From Syntrophus sp964555065 (GTDB lineage Bacteria > Desulfobacterota > Syntrophia > Syntrophales > Syntrophaceae), in NCBI GenBank assembly GCA_964555065.1, contig CAZKRB010000010.1, forward strand, positions 1-57,927: 57,927 bases of DNA. Reading direction: 5' to 3'. A model generated the notes under the pieces. It did no database searches, was not told where the DNA came from, and worked only from the letters and a program-made list of their open reading frames with translations. Positions 34,582-43,767 of the stretch are shown in pieces. The position numbers and the translations under genes were made by a program. Every line of letters begins with the position of its first letter. Positions within the stretch are counted from its first letter, which is position 1.

Positions 34582-35241
34582 ATGAAAATTGTTCAATGCT
34601 GGGATGACGGCCTGGTCAACGATCTCCGATTGCTCGATCTTCTCCGTCATTATGGGGCAAAGGCGACCTTCTGCCTCAATCCCGGCCTGTATCGGGAAGA
34701 AAGGTCTTTCGGCTGGCTTCATGAAGGCCGGGAGGTCTGGCGGCTGAGCCTTCACGAACTGCCTGCGGTGTACGAGGGGTTCGAGATCTGCAGCCACTCA
34801 ATGACCCATCCGGACCTCACCCGACTGGCGGACAGTCAGTTGGACTGGGAACTCAAAGCCAGCCGGGACCTGCTGGAGAAGCTTTTCGGGAAGCCTGTCC
34901 ACGGATTCTGCTATCCCTTCAATGCGTACAATGATATGGTAATTCATGCCGTTCGTTCCGCCGGTTACCTCTGGGCGCGGGGTGGCAAAGAAGGGCCGAG
35001 CGTTTTTCCCCCGGCGGATACCCTGGAATTTCCTCCTTCCTGTCACGTATTGGATCCGGAATTCCAGCGGAAATACGACCGAGTCAGGGAAAAGGAAGAG
35101 GTTTTTTTCTTCTGGGGGCACAGCTACGAGCTGGTCTCCGAGTCCATGTGGGAGACTTTTGCCCAGCGCATTGACGCAATCTGTTCAGACGCGTCGGTGG
35201 AGTGGTCATTCATCGAGGATTTGTTTATTTCAAAGAAATAA
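34582..35241 (+). CDS. Polysaccharide deacetylase family protein (NodB-like)
   Basis: A 219-residue cytoplasmic-looking protein. The NodB motifs are CWDDG (Asp8, Asp9), the metal pair SHSMTH, and CYPFNAYN; the C-terminal FFWGHSYEL supplies another His. Members remove acetyl or formyl groups from sugars or related amides. The ATG at 34582 is chosen because GAAGG lies just before it and the frame then opens directly into the first motif; a start at 34492 would add 30 residues without family character. No signal peptide is seen, unlike cell-wall deacetylases. Confidence 0.85.
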   Translation: MKIVQCWDDGLVNDLRLLDLLRHYGAKATFCLNPGLYREERSFGWLHEGREVWRLSLHELPAVYEGFEICSHSMTHPDLTRLADSQLDWELKASRDLLEKLFGKPVHGFCYPFNAYNDMVIHAVRSAGYLWARGGKEGPSVFPPADTLEFPPSCHVLDPEFQRKYDRVREKEEVFFFWGHSYELVSESMWETFAQRIDAICSDASVEWSFIEDLFISKK

Positions 35242-35323
35242 ACTAATAAGGTAAGGACTTCCGTTCGAAAATGCTTCAGGATGAAAATCAGGATCAGGCC
35301 TATCGTGGAAGGAGGATGAGAAG

Positions 35324-35728
35324 ATGCAGGAACGTCGGATTTATGTAACGGAAAAAGATTTGGAGCGACTGGAAGCCCTCCTGCCGGCCTCGAGCAAGTC
35401 TGAGTATGTGCGGAACCTGGAGGCGGAACTGGCCAATGCCATCGTGGTGACGGCGGAAGAGATTCCGCCTGATGTGGTCACGATGAACACCTGCGTACGC
35501 TTTGAAGATCTCGCTACCGGAAACATGGAAACCGTTACGCTGGTATATCCCTCCCAGGCAAATGCCGTCTCGAAGCGGATTTCCGTGCTTGCTCCCGTGG
35601 GGGCGGCTTTGCTGGGATTGGCAGTCGGCCAGACCATCGAATGGCCCATGCCCAACGATCGCCGGCGGAGGCTGCGCATCGTGGAGGTGCTTTACCAGCC
35701 GGAAGCCTCGGGGGATTTTCATCTATAG
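35324..35728 (+). CDS. rnk: Rnk-type regulator, GreA/GreB C-terminal fold
   Basis: A 134-residue protein with an N-terminal helix (ITEKDLERL-like VTEKDLERLEALL) and the GreA/B C-terminal FKBP-like fold (TCVRFEDLATG, VTLVYPSQAN, LAPVGAALLGL, QTIEWPMP). This matches Rnk, described as a regulator of nucleoside diphosphate kinase that binds RNA polymerase. The long coiled-coil that reaches the polymerase channel in GreA is short here, as expected for Rnk. The ATG follows GAAGGAGG. Confidence 0.88.
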   Translation: MQERRIYVTEKDLERLEALLPASSKSEYVRNLEAELANAIVVTAEEIPPDVVTMNTCVRFEDLATGNMETVTLVYPSQANAVSKRISVLAPVGAALLGLAVGQTIEWPMPNDRRRRLRIVEVLYQPEASGDFHL

Positions 35729-35880
35729 ATTCCGGTATTGACAGCGGCCTGGAGCGCTTCGGACCAGGCCCCGATTCTCCCGGAATCACAACAAGGCGAA
35801 AGAGACTCCCGGCCCTGCCGGACCGACCGGTAGGCTGCCTCGGGGCTAAACGCTTCAAAAGGATGCTTTTCTCTTTTATC

Positions 35881-35909
35881 TTGCGTATTATCCTTCTTTA
35901 TGCTATCAG
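35881..35909 (+). promoter_or_regulatory. Possible promoter of the rpsB operon
   Basis: TTGCGT (35881-35886), a 17-base spacer and TATCAG (35904-35909) lie about 110 bases before the rpsB start. The gap between rnk and rpsB is 293 bases and holds no gene. The leader could also carry an S2 autoregulatory fold, which was not resolved by eye. Confidence 0.35.
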
Positions 35910-36021
35910 CCTGCGCAACTCACACATCCCGGGACCGGAGGGACGTTGCTTTTGGTTTCAAAAGTTTCCCTGCGGGATGAACGGGGTGGAGGAAAAATAA
36001 AAAACAAAGAGGAGTTTAACA

Positions 36022-36873
36022 ATGGCGATTATTTCCATGAAGTCCCTGCTGGAGGCGGGTGTTCATTTCGGACACCAGACCAACAAGTGGAATCCGAAGA
36101 TGAAACCTTACATTTTCGGGGCAAGAAACAACATTTACATCATCGATCTTCAGCAGACTGTCGGCCTGTTTCAGACGGCGTACAATTTCGTAATCGATAC
36201 CGTGTCCGGGGGAGGAAATCTCCTGTTTATCGGCACCAAGAAGCAGTCTCAGGATTCCATCCGCGATGAATCGACCCGCTGTGGCATGCCCTACGTCAAT
36301 CAGCGGTGGCTGGGCGGAATGCTCACGAATTTTGTCACCATCAAGAAGAGAATCGACCGCCTGAATTATCTGGACCAGATCTTCGAGGATGACAGTGTCC
36401 GGGCCTTCCCCAAAAAGGAGATTATGGGCCTCCAGAAGGAGCGCGACAAGCTGCTCAAGGTTATGGGGGGAATCCGGATCATGAAAGGTCTCCCCTCCGC
36501 GCTTTTTGTGGTCGATCCGAAGCGGGAGACCATCGCCATCAGCGAAGCTAGAAAACTCAAGATCCCCATTGTCGCCATTGTCGATACCAACTGTGATCCG
36601 GACCTGATCGATTATATCATTCCGGGGAATGATGACGCCATCCGGGCCATCAAGCTTTTCTCCTCAAAATTTGCCGATGCGGTCCTGGAAGGAAAGCGGC
36701 GCTACGAGGAAAAGCTCCAGGCGGAAACGGACAAGGAGATGGCGTCGGTAAAGATGGAAGAGGATGAGAATTCCGAAGCGGATATCCCGGAGAGCATCGA
36801 AACCAAGGAAGGCGTTTCCGCAATAGCAGCTTCCAATCAGGACGAAAACGAGCCCAATGTAGAGGAGGAGTAG
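36022..36873 (+). CDS. rpsB: 30S ribosomal protein S2
   Basis: Structural protein of the small ribosomal subunit. The 283 residues open with MKSLLEAGVHFGHQT and include WNPKMKPYIFG, RWLGGMLTN, the GLPSALFVVD block and IVDTNCDPDLIDY-type signature. The last 50 residues form an acidic extension beyond the usual length of about 240. It begins a tightly packed cluster (rpsB-tsf-pyrH-frr) conserved in most bacteria. Confidence 0.98.
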   Translation: MAIISMKSLLEAGVHFGHQTNKWNPKMKPYIFGARNNIYIIDLQQTVGLFQTAYNFVIDTVSGGGNLLFIGTKKQSQDSIRDESTRCGMPYVNQRWLGGMLTNFVTIKKRIDRLNYLDQIFEDDSVRAFPKKEIMGLQKERDKLLKVMGGIRIMKGLPSALFVVDPKRETIAISEARKLKIPIVAIVDTNCDPDLIDYIIPGNDDAIRAIKLFSSKFADAVLEGKRRYEEKLQAETDKEMASVKMEEDENSEADIPESIETKEGVSAIAASNQDENEPNVEEE

Positions 36874-36875
36874 AA

Positions 36876-37481
36876 GTGGAAATTACATCAGCAATGGTAA
36901 AGGAATTGAGAACCAAAACCGGGGCGGGCATGATGGACTGTAAAGAAGCCCTGACCTCGTCGAATGGAGATTTTGACCAGGCGATTGATTACTTGCGGAA
37001 GAAGGGCATGTCAGCGGCGACGAAACGCTCTTCCAAAGCCGCCAAGGATGGAACGATTGCCTCCTATATTCACATGGGCGGAAGAATCGGTGTGATGGTT
37101 GAGCTGAACTGCGAGACCGACTTTGTTGCCAAGACGGAAGACTTCCAGAACGCGGCCAGGGACATCGCCATGCACGTAGCCGCCTCCAACCCCACCTATG
37201 TAAATCCCGACGAAATTCCCGAAGATGTCCTGGAGCGGGAGAAGGAAATCTATCGCAGTCAGGCCCTGGCCGAGAAAAAGCCGGAAAAGATCTGGGATAA
37301 AATCATCGAGGGAAAACTGAACAAATATTACGAAGAGGTCTGCCTGACCAAACAGAAATTCATAAAGAATACCGATATCACGGTGGAAACGCTGGTCAAT
37401 AACCTGATTGCCAAGACGGGGGAAAACATCATCGTCCGCCGGTTTACCCGTTACCAGCTCGGAGAGGAAATCAAGAAATAA
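36876..37481 (+). CDS. tsf: Translation elongation factor Ts
   Basis: Exchanges GDP for GTP on EF-Tu. The 201 residues include the N-terminal UBA-like ELRTKTGAGMMDCKEAL and the core signature ELNCETDFVAKTEDF. This is a short form, about two thirds of the E. coli protein, as in many other bacteria. The start is GTG at 36876 behind GGAGGAG, two bases after the stop of rpsB. Confidence 0.98.
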   Translation: MEITSAMVKELRTKTGAGMMDCKEALTSSNGDFDQAIDYLRKKGMSAATKRSSKAAKDGTIASYIHMGGRIGVMVELNCETDFVAKTEDFQNAARDIAMHVAASNPTYVNPDEIPEDVLEREKEIYRSQALAEKKPEKIWDKIIEGKLNKYYEEVCLTKQKFIKNTDITVETLVNNLIAKTGENIIVRRFTRYQLGEEIKK

Positions 37482-37509
37482 TCCTTCAAATCAGGAAGTG
37501 GTCGAATCC

Positions 37510-38229
37510 TTGGAAAAACGGTTCTATAACAGGGTCTTATTGAAATTGAGCGGGGAAGCCCTGATGGGCGGCCAGCAGGACAGAAGCATTGACTCGAAAG
37601 TGGTCAGTTCCATAGCCGCGGAAATCAAGGAAGTGGTGCGTCTGGGAGTCTCTCTGGGCATCGTTGTGGGGGGCGGCAATATCTTCCGCGGTGTCGAAGC
37701 CAGTGCAAAAGGGATGGATCGCACCTCCGCGGATTACATGGGCATGCTCGCCACCGTCATCAACAGCCTGGCCCTGCAGAGCGCTTTCGAGCAGGCAGGA
37801 ATCGAAACCCGGGTGCAGACGGCCATCGCCATGAGGGAAATTGCCGAGCCCTTTATCCAGCGTAGAGCGATGCGCCACCTGGAAAAGGGACGGGTCGTGA
37901 TTTTCGGCGGCGGGACGGGAAATCCCTATTTTTCCACCGATACGGCGGCCGTGCTGCGGGCGGTGGAGATCAAGGCCGAGGTGATCATGAAGGCCACCAA
38001 GGTGGATGGGGTTTATGACAAGGATCCGGTAAAGTTTACCGACGCCAAAATGTACCAGAAGATCAGTTATAACGATGTCTTAGCCAAAGAACTTAAAGTG
38101 ATGGACGCAACCGCCGTGTCGCTCTGTCGGGATAACCGGTTGCCGATCCTGGTATTTAATCTTCAGAAAAGCGGCAATATTGTCCGGGGCGTTTCTGGAG
38201 TGCCCATTGGAACTCTTGTTGGAGATTAG
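37510..38229 (+). CDS. pyrH: UMP kinase
   Basis: Phosphorylates UMP to UDP for pyrimidine nucleotide supply. The 239 residues show RVLLKLSGEAL, VVGGGNIFRG, the MGMLATVIN segment and GGGTGNPYFSTDTAA, all typical of the hexameric bacterial enzyme. The start is taken as TTG at 37510, giving (M)EKRFYNRVLLKL as in relatives; an in-frame GTG at 37498 is the alternative. Any longer start would overlap tsf. Confidence 0.96.
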   Translation: MEKRFYNRVLLKLSGEALMGGQQDRSIDSKVVSSIAAEIKEVVRLGVSLGIVVGGGNIFRGVEASAKGMDRTSADYMGMLATVINSLALQSAFEQAGIETRVQTAIAMREIAEPFIQRRAMRHLEKGRVVIFGGGTGNPYFSTDTAAVLRAVEIKAEVIMKATKVDGVYDKDPVKFTDAKMYQKISYNDVLAKELKVMDATAVSLCRDNRLPILVFNLQKSGNIVRGVSGVPIGTLVGD

Positions 38230-38231
38230 CG

Positions 38232-38789
38232 ATGAAGGACTTGGTCTTTGATGAACTGAAGGAAAATATGGAAAAAGGATTGCAGGCCCTGGAAAAATCT
38301 TTTAACAAGGTGCGAACGGGAAGGGCTTCGGTGTCACTGCTGGACGGGATTAAGGTGGACTATTACGGCACACCCACGCCCCTCAATCAGGTCGCTACCC
38401 TGTCCGTTCCGGAAAGCCGCCTGATTCTCGTCTCGCCTTGGGACACGAGCGCCCTGAGCGCTGTCGAAAAAGCGATCCAGAAATCCGATCTGGGCCTGGT
38501 GCCGAACAATGACGGGAAGGTCATTCGAATTTCCATCCCACCCTTGACCGAAGAGCGGCGGAAGGAACTGGTCAAGGTCGTGCGGAAGATGACGGAAGAA
38601 TGCAAGGTCAAGCTGCGGAACTCCAGGAGAGATGCCAACGAAGAGTTCAAAACGATGAAAAAAAACAATGATATTTCGGAAGACCAGATGCATGACGACC
38701 AGGAGCAGGTTCAGAAACTGACGGACGGCTATATTGAAAAAGCCGAGGCAATTCTCGGGCAGAAAGAAAAAGAGATCATGGAAATATAG
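38232..38789 (+). CDS. frr: Ribosome recycling factor
   Basis: Splits post-termination ribosomes with EF-G. The 185 residues match the family length and include KVRTGRASVSLLDGI, YYGTPTPLNQVATLSVPE and the two long helices with RRKELVKVVRKM. It starts two bases after the pyrH stop, behind GGAG. Confidence 0.98.
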   Translation: MKDLVFDELKENMEKGLQALEKSFNKVRTGRASVSLLDGIKVDYYGTPTPLNQVATLSVPESRLILVSPWDTSALSAVEKAIQKSDLGLVPNNDGKVIRISIPPLTEERRKELVKVVRKMTEECKVKLRNSRRDANEEFKTMKKNNDISEDQMHDDQEQVQKLTDGYIEKAEAILGQKEKEIMEI

Positions 38790-38829
38790 GCGGTTTGCAC
38801 AAAATCCTGTCGCTTGAATCATTTCGTGA

Positions 38830-38853
38830 GGGGAGCCGAAAGGCTCCCCCTTT
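38830..38853 (+). terminator. Hairpin between frr and uppS
   Basis: GGGGAGCC (38830-38837), loop GAAA and GGCTCCCC (38842-38849) form a stable stem followed by only three T's. It is a weak terminator or attenuator, so partial read-through into uppS is likely. Confidence 0.55.
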
Positions 38854-38964
38854 CGTTGGGCGGGTTGATCCCTGCCGTTGGCGTCCGGAACGGATGAAGA
38901 GGGAGGAGACGGGTTCCCGGCCCACGGCTCTGATGGAAGGAAAGGAAAATCAGGATCGCTTTTG

Positions 38965-39702
38965 ATGGAGCTTGACCCAAAAAAAATGCCGCGGCATATC
39001 GCCATCATCATGGACGGCAACGGACGCTGGGCCGAGAAACATGCCCTGGGGCGGATCTTCGGGCACCGGAAGGGCGTAGAAGCGGTTCGCGCAACGGTGC
39101 GAACCTGCCGGGAACTGGGCATTGAACACTTGACCCTTTACGCCTTCTCTGCGGAGAACTGGTCGCGTCCCGAGGTGGAAATCCGCGCGCTGATGAGCCT
39201 TTTGGAAGAGTACCTTGACAGTCAGCTGGCGGAAATGGTTGAAAAGGGGATTCGATTGAGGGCCATTGGAGATATCCCCTCGCTGAGCGATTCTGTGCAG
39301 AGAAAGCTCGGTGAGGTCATGGAAAAAACCGCCGTCAATGGGGCCATGACCCTGACGCTGGCCCTGAGTTACGGAGGGCGGGACGAGATTCTCGCTGCGG
39401 TAAAACGGATACTCCAGGACGGCAAGGAGGGGCGGATTCAACCGGAGGACCTGAACCGGGAGCTTTTTACCCGCTATCTTGATACGGCCGGCATGCCGGA
39501 TCCAGACCTGTTGATTCGGACCAGTGGCGAACTGCGCATCAGCAACTTCTTCCTCTGGCAGCTCGCCTATACGGAACTGCACTTTACCCCGGTCCTGTGG
39601 CCGGATTTCAGTCGCGAGGATCTGATGAAAGCGATCGCCGATTATCAATCCCGCGAGAGGCGGTTCGGAAGGACCGGCGAACAGCTCCGGACGAACCGAT
39701 AA
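38965..39702 (+). CDS. uppS: Isoprenyl transferase (undecaprenyl diphosphate synthase)
   Basis: Makes the C55 lipid carrier for peptidoglycan and O-antigen by cis-condensation. The 245 residues contain HIAIIMDGNGRWA (catalytic Asp17), GHRKGVEAV, TLYAFSAENW and the C-terminal DLLIRTSGELRISNF. The start at 38965 is chosen for family length and the AGGA nine bases ahead; an in-frame ATG at 38878 would add 29 unrelated residues. Confidence 0.96.
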   Translation: MELDPKKMPRHIAIIMDGNGRWAEKHALGRIFGHRKGVEAVRATVRTCRELGIEHLTLYAFSAENWSRPEVEIRALMSLLEEYLDSQLAEMVEKGIRLRAIGDIPSLSDSVQRKLGEVMEKTAVNGAMTLTLALSYGGRDEILAAVKRILQDGKEGRIQPEDLNRELFTRYLDTAGMPDPDLLIRTSGELRISNFFLWQLAYTELHFTPVLWPDFSREDLMKAIADYQSRERRFGRTGEQLRTNR

Positions 39703-39760
39703 CAGCAGTGAAAATCCCTTCCCTCCCAACGGTCCTGAAATGCTGGAGTAGAGTTAGAGT

Positions 39761-40567
39761 ATGACATCACATCTCCAACGATGGATAACCGGGGTCATAG
39801 CCGTCCCCGTCGTCGTTTCCATCGTTTATTTCGGAACGGTCCTCCTCTTTACCGCGCTTGTCACCGCTGTGGTAGTCTTGGCCTGCATCGAATACAATGC
39901 AATGACCTTCGGAAAGGAATTTCCCCTGGAAAAAGGCATGGTTCTTTTCGGGGCAGTGCTGCTTCCCCTTGCAGCGGGTTTCGGTGGCCCGGAATGCCTC
40001 CAGGCTGCCTTGACGGCCATCATTGTCATCAGCTTCCTGCTCTTTCTGTGGAATATCAGAAAGGTTGGAATTTCCGTCCTTCCCCTCGGCCGGGTTTTTT
40101 TTGCCCTCGTTTATCTTCCCCTCCTGCTCTCCCATTTCATCTTCCTTCGCCAGGAAGAAAGCGGGGCCTTATGGATTTTCTTTATTTTGATTCTGACGTC
40201 CTCTGGTGATATTGCCGCTTTTTATTTCGGGCGGACCCTGGGAAAGCATAAGCTCTATCCGCTGGTCAGTCCTGGAAAAACGGTGGAAGGGGCCATCGGC
40301 TCCATGGCGGGCAGCATCCTGGCGTGTATGCTCTATCAGACCTTCTTCCTGCCGACCCTGCCTCTCGGACACGCGGCCATCCTGGCCCTGGTGGGCAACT
40401 GTCTCGGTCAACTGGGAGATCTCTGCGAGTCCGCCCTTAAAAGGTCATCGGGGGTCAAGGATTCCGGGACACTTCTTCCGGGCCACGGAGGAATGATGGA
40501 TCGTCTGGACAGCCTGATTTTCCTGGCGCCTTTCGTTTATTACTATCGGCACTATGTGATCCCATGA
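39761..40567 (+). CDS. cdsA: Phosphatidate cytidylyltransferase
   Basis: Makes CDP-diacylglycerol, the precursor of phospholipids, in the inner membrane. The 268 residues have about seven hydrophobic segments and the C-terminal signature SALKRSSGVKDSGTLLPGHGG followed by DRLDSL. Its stop overlaps the start of dxr (ATGA). Its product is used by PssA, encoded 3.8 kb downstream. Confidence 0.96.
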   Translation: MTSHLQRWITGVIAVPVVVSIVYFGTVLLFTALVTAVVVLACIEYNAMTFGKEFPLEKGMVLFGAVLLPLAAGFGGPECLQAALTAIIVISFLLFLWNIRKVGISVLPLGRVFFALVYLPLLLSHFIFLRQEESGALWIFFILILTSSGDIAAFYFGRTLGKHKLYPLVSPGKTVEGAIGSMAGSILACMLYQTFFLPTLPLGHAAILALVGNCLGQLGDLCESALKRSSGVKDSGTLLPGHGGMMDRLDSLIFLAPFVYYYRHYVIP

Positions 40568-41727
40568 AGAAAATATCCCTTCTCGGCTCTACCGGTTCTA
40601 TCGGCGGCAGTGCACTGGAAGTGATTCGCCGGAACCCGAACAATTTCCAGATCGTCGCCCTCGCTGCGGGACGGAATATTTCCCTCCTGGAACAGCAGAT
40701 CCAAGAATTTCACCCGGCAGTCGTCTCCGTCCTCGATTCCGGCAGCGCCCATGAACTGAGAAAAAACCTGAAGCCCGGGCTGGAGGTGGAGATCCTCTCT
40801 GGCGAGGAGGGTTATTGCCGGGTGGCGGATGCTGAAGAGGCCGATCTGGTGATCTCCGCCATGGTGGGGGCGGCAGGGCTTCTGCCAACCCTGGCGGCGA
40901 TCGAGGCGGGAAAGGATATCGCCCTTGCCAACAAGGAAACCCTGGTCATGGCAGGGGCATTGGTGACAGAAAAGGCGAGAAGCAAAGGGGTTGCGATTCT
41001 GCCCGTGGACAGTGAACACAGCGCCATCTTCCAATGTCTTTCCGGTCAGCCCGCCCGTGCGGTGAGGCGCATCATCCTGACGGCATCGGGGGGGCCCTTC
41101 TTCCGCTTTTCCGCGGAACGCCTGCAAGCGGTGAAGCCGGCCGACGCTCTGAAACACCCCAACTGGGTGATGGGAAATAAAATTACCATTGATTCCGCCA
41201 CAATGATGAACAAGGGGTTTGAGGTTATTGAAGCGCAGTGGCTTTTCGATATCGATATCGGGCGTATCCAGGTCTGCATCCATCCGCAGAGCATTGTCCA
41301 TTCTCTGGTGGAATACGTGGACGGTTCCGTCCTGGCGCAGCTCGGCATCCCGGATATGAAAATCCCCATTGCCTACGCCCTTTCTTTTCCGGAACGGCTG
41401 GATTGTCCGGATAAGTCCCTGGATCTTTTCGCCGTCGGCCCGCTGGAGTTTTTCCCTCCCGACAGCAAACGGTTCCCCTGCCTGGGGCTGGCCGTTGACG
41501 CTGCCAGAGAAGGGGGGACGATGCCCGCCGTCCTGAATGCGGCCAATGAAATCGCCGTCGCTGCTTTTCTTGCCGATGGCCTGCCCTTTCATCAGATTCC
41601 CGAACTCATTGAAAAGGTTATGGCCTCCCATTCCCTGGCGGCTTCCCCCGGAATCGAAGAGATCCGGGAAGCGGATGCCTGGGCGCGGCGGGAGGCGAAA
41701 CAACTTCTGCAGAAGATGAGGCATTAG
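40564..41727 (+). CDS. dxr: 1-deoxy-D-xylulose 5-phosphate reductoisomerase
   Basis: Second step of the MEP isoprenoid pathway: DXP to 2-C-methylerythritol 4-phosphate with NADPH. The 387 residues include the NADPH motif LGSTGSIGGSAL, NKETLVMAG, PVDSEHSAIFQ and the MNKGFEVIEA segment. It sits between cdsA and rseP; with ispG at 50549 and uppS it marks the organism as a MEP-pathway user. Confidence 0.97.
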   Translation: MKKISLLGSTGSIGGSALEVIRRNPNNFQIVALAAGRNISLLEQQIQEFHPAVVSVLDSGSAHELRKNLKPGLEVEILSGEEGYCRVADAEEADLVISAMVGAAGLLPTLAAIEAGKDIALANKETLVMAGALVTEKARSKGVAILPVDSEHSAIFQCLSGQPARAVRRIILTASGGPFFRFSAERLQAVKPADALKHPNWVMGNKITIDSATMMNKGFEVIEAQWLFDIDIGRIQVCIHPQSIVHSLVEYVDGSVLAQLGIPDMKIPIAYALSFPERLDCPDKSLDLFAVGPLEFFPPDSKRFPCLGLAVDAAREGGTMPAVLNAANEIAVAAFLADGLPFHQIPELIEKVMASHSLAASPGIEEIREADAWARREAKQLLQKMRH

Positions 41728-41730
41728 CGT

Positions 41731-42831
41731 ATGATCGGAACAAGCATCGTATCCGTAGTGATCCTCCTGGGCGTGCTGATCTTCGTCCATGAACTCGGGC
41801 ACTTCCTGGCGGCGAAATATTCCGGGGTCGGGGTCCTAAAATTCTCCCTGGGCTTCGGTCCAAAGCTGCTCGGGCGAAAATGGGGAGAGACGGAATATCT
41901 CCTTTCCCTTATTCCTCTCGGCGGGTACGTAAAACTTCTCGGGGAATCTTCCGAGGATATACTTTCTCCGGAAGATGAGCGCAGATCCTTTCTGAAGCAG
42001 CCCGTATGGAAGCGCATCATGATTGTGGCGGCGGGTCCGCTCTTTAATGTCTTGTTTGCAATCCTGATCTTTACCGTTGTTTATATGACGGGCATTCCGG
42101 TCCTGGCACCCGTCGTGGGAGGCGTGGAGCAGGGGAGCGCCGCCTACCAGGCGGGGATCCGCGAAGGCGATTCCATCCGTGCCCTTGACGGCCGAGCCAT
42201 TTCCCAGTGGGATGAACTGGCGGAAGGAATCAGCAAAAGCCGGGGAAAGCCGCTGTCGCTACAGCTCGAACGGAAGGGAACCCGTTGGGAGGTCACTCTC
42301 GTTCCACAGCGAATGAAGGGGAAGAACCTGTTCGGCGAAGAAGTGGAGAGTTTCCGCATAGGAATCCGCGCTTCCTCGCAGGTTCTCATCTCACGGGTAG
42401 GCCCCCTGGATGCCTTCTTGAGTGGCCTCAAGCAGACCTGGGCGATCACGAAATTGACCCTGGTGAGCATCGTCAAAATGATCGAGGGAGTGGTCTCCCC
42501 GAAAAATCTGGGGGGGCCGATCCTGATCGCTCAGATTGCCGGCGCCCAGGCCAAGGAGGGGATCACACCCTTTCTGCTGTTCATGGCACTGCTGAGCATC
42601 AACCTGGCGGTTCTGAATCTGCTGCCCATTCCGGTCCTCGATGGCGGACACCTCATGTTTTTCATCGTGGAATGGATCATCGGACGGGAGATCAATCTCC
42701 GCTGGCGGGAGATGGCCCAGCAGGTAGGCCTGGTGATCCTTGTCCTCCTGATGGCTTTCGCCTTCGTCATGGATATCGGCCGCCTGAACATCGGCTTCAT
42801 CAATGAACTTTTGAAAATGATCGGCAGGTAA
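41731..42831 (+). CDS. rseP: Site-2 membrane protease RseP
   Basis: Cuts transmembrane segments of anti-sigma factors and leftover signal peptides in the inner membrane. The 366 residues show the zinc site HELGH (His20, Glu21, His24), a PDZ domain near 115-200 (GSAAYQAGIREGDSIRALDG) and the second metal motif NLLPIPVLDGGH. There is one PDZ domain here, not two as in E. coli. It starts three bases after dxr. Confidence 0.95.
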   Translation: MIGTSIVSVVILLGVLIFVHELGHFLAAKYSGVGVLKFSLGFGPKLLGRKWGETEYLLSLIPLGGYVKLLGESSEDILSPEDERRSFLKQPVWKRIMIVAAGPLFNVLFAILIFTVVYMTGIPVLAPVVGGVEQGSAAYQAGIREGDSIRALDGRAISQWDELAEGISKSRGKPLSLQLERKGTRWEVTLVPQRMKGKNLFGEEVESFRIGIRASSQVLISRVGPLDAFLSGLKQTWAITKLTLVSIVKMIEGVVSPKNLGGPILIAQIAGAQAKEGITPFLLFMALLSINLAVLNLLPIPVLDGGHLMFFIVEWIIGREINLRWREMAQQVGLVILVLLMAFAFVMDIGRLNIGFINELLKMIGR

Positions 42832-42837
42832 CTCAAT

Positions 42838-43560
42838 ATGAATATGCTCGCCCTCGATACGTCCTCCAAAACTGTCGGCATCGCTCTCCTGCAGGATCGG
42901 GACGTACTGGTGGAAACATTTTTTAACCTGGGAATCAATGCTTCCCTTCTGCTGATGCCGGCCATCGAGAAGGTATTGCGGGATGCCGAGCTCAGTGTGG
43001 AGAGGATCGATCTGTGGGCCTGCACCCTGGGGCCGGGTTCCTTTACCGGGCTGCGGATCGGCATCGGCACGGTCAAAGGGCTGGCGGTGGCGACGGGGCG
43101 GCCTGTTGTGGGCGTCTCCACCCTGGAAGCCCTGGCCTTCAACGGCATCCAGGCCGACCTGCTGCTCTGCCCGATGATGGACGCCCAGCGGGACCAGGTC
43201 TATACGGCCCTTTATCGTCCGGAGCCGGGGTTTTGCCTGCAACGGGTCGGGGAAGAGCGGCTCGTTGAGCTCGCTGCATTTTTGCCGACAATCGATGAAA
43301 GGGCGCTTTTTCTCGGCGACGGCGCGATCAAGTACCGGCAGCGGATTCAGGAAATGCTTCCCGGCCGATCCTTATTCGCTGCCCCCCATCTTCATGCCGT
43401 CCGGGCATCGGCCGTGGGACTCTTAGGCATGGATCAGTATGAACGAGGGGAGGTTCTGGACCTTTTGACCTTTGCGCCTCAATACCTGCGCCTCTCCGAG
43501 GCGGAGGTAAAACTCCGCCAGCAGCAAGCCAAGAGAGTCCCGGCGGGAGAGGATAAATGA
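42838..43560 (+). CDS. tsaB: tRNA threonylcarbamoyladenosine biosynthesis protein TsaB
   Basis: Dimerisation partner of TsaD in making t6A37 of tRNA. The 240 residues open with MNMLALDTSSKTVGIALL and include the GPGSFTGLRIGIGTVKGLA and MDAQRDQVYTALY blocks. It closes the rpsB-rseP run, six bases after rseP. A second Met at 42844 is a possible start. Confidence 0.95.
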   Translation: MNMLALDTSSKTVGIALLQDRDVLVETFFNLGINASLLLMPAIEKVLRDAELSVERIDLWACTLGPGSFTGLRIGIGTVKGLAVATGRPVVGVSTLEALAFNGIQADLLLCPMMDAQRDQVYTALYRPEPGFCLQRVGEERLVELAAFLPTIDERALFLGDGAIKYRQRIQEMLPGRSLFAAPHLHAVRASAVGLLGMDQYERGEVLDLLTFAPQYLRLSEAEVKLRQQQAKRVPAGEDK

Positions 43561-43608
43561 AGGCGTGATTGCGTCCCCGGCGGCGGTCTCGCATCGAGAC
43601 AAGAATCA

Positions 43609-43637
43609 TTGACAAGCCTTTTCAATTACGATAAGTC
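43609..43637 (+). promoter_or_regulatory. Possible promoter of psd
   Basis: TTGACA (43609-43614) is followed after 16 to 17 bases by ATAAGT/TAAGTC. The -10 match is poor, so this is tentative. The gap between tsaB and psd is 207 bases. Confidence 0.3.
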
Positions 43638-43767
43638 AGATTCACTTTGAAGGCAAAATCCTTACATGATGCGGAAATTCCTGTGATGCCGAAAAGTTGG
43701 CTCAGCTTTTTCTTCTCTGCTGAAGGATTGCGGGTCATAAATTTTACTTGCCCGGGATTGTTTCAAG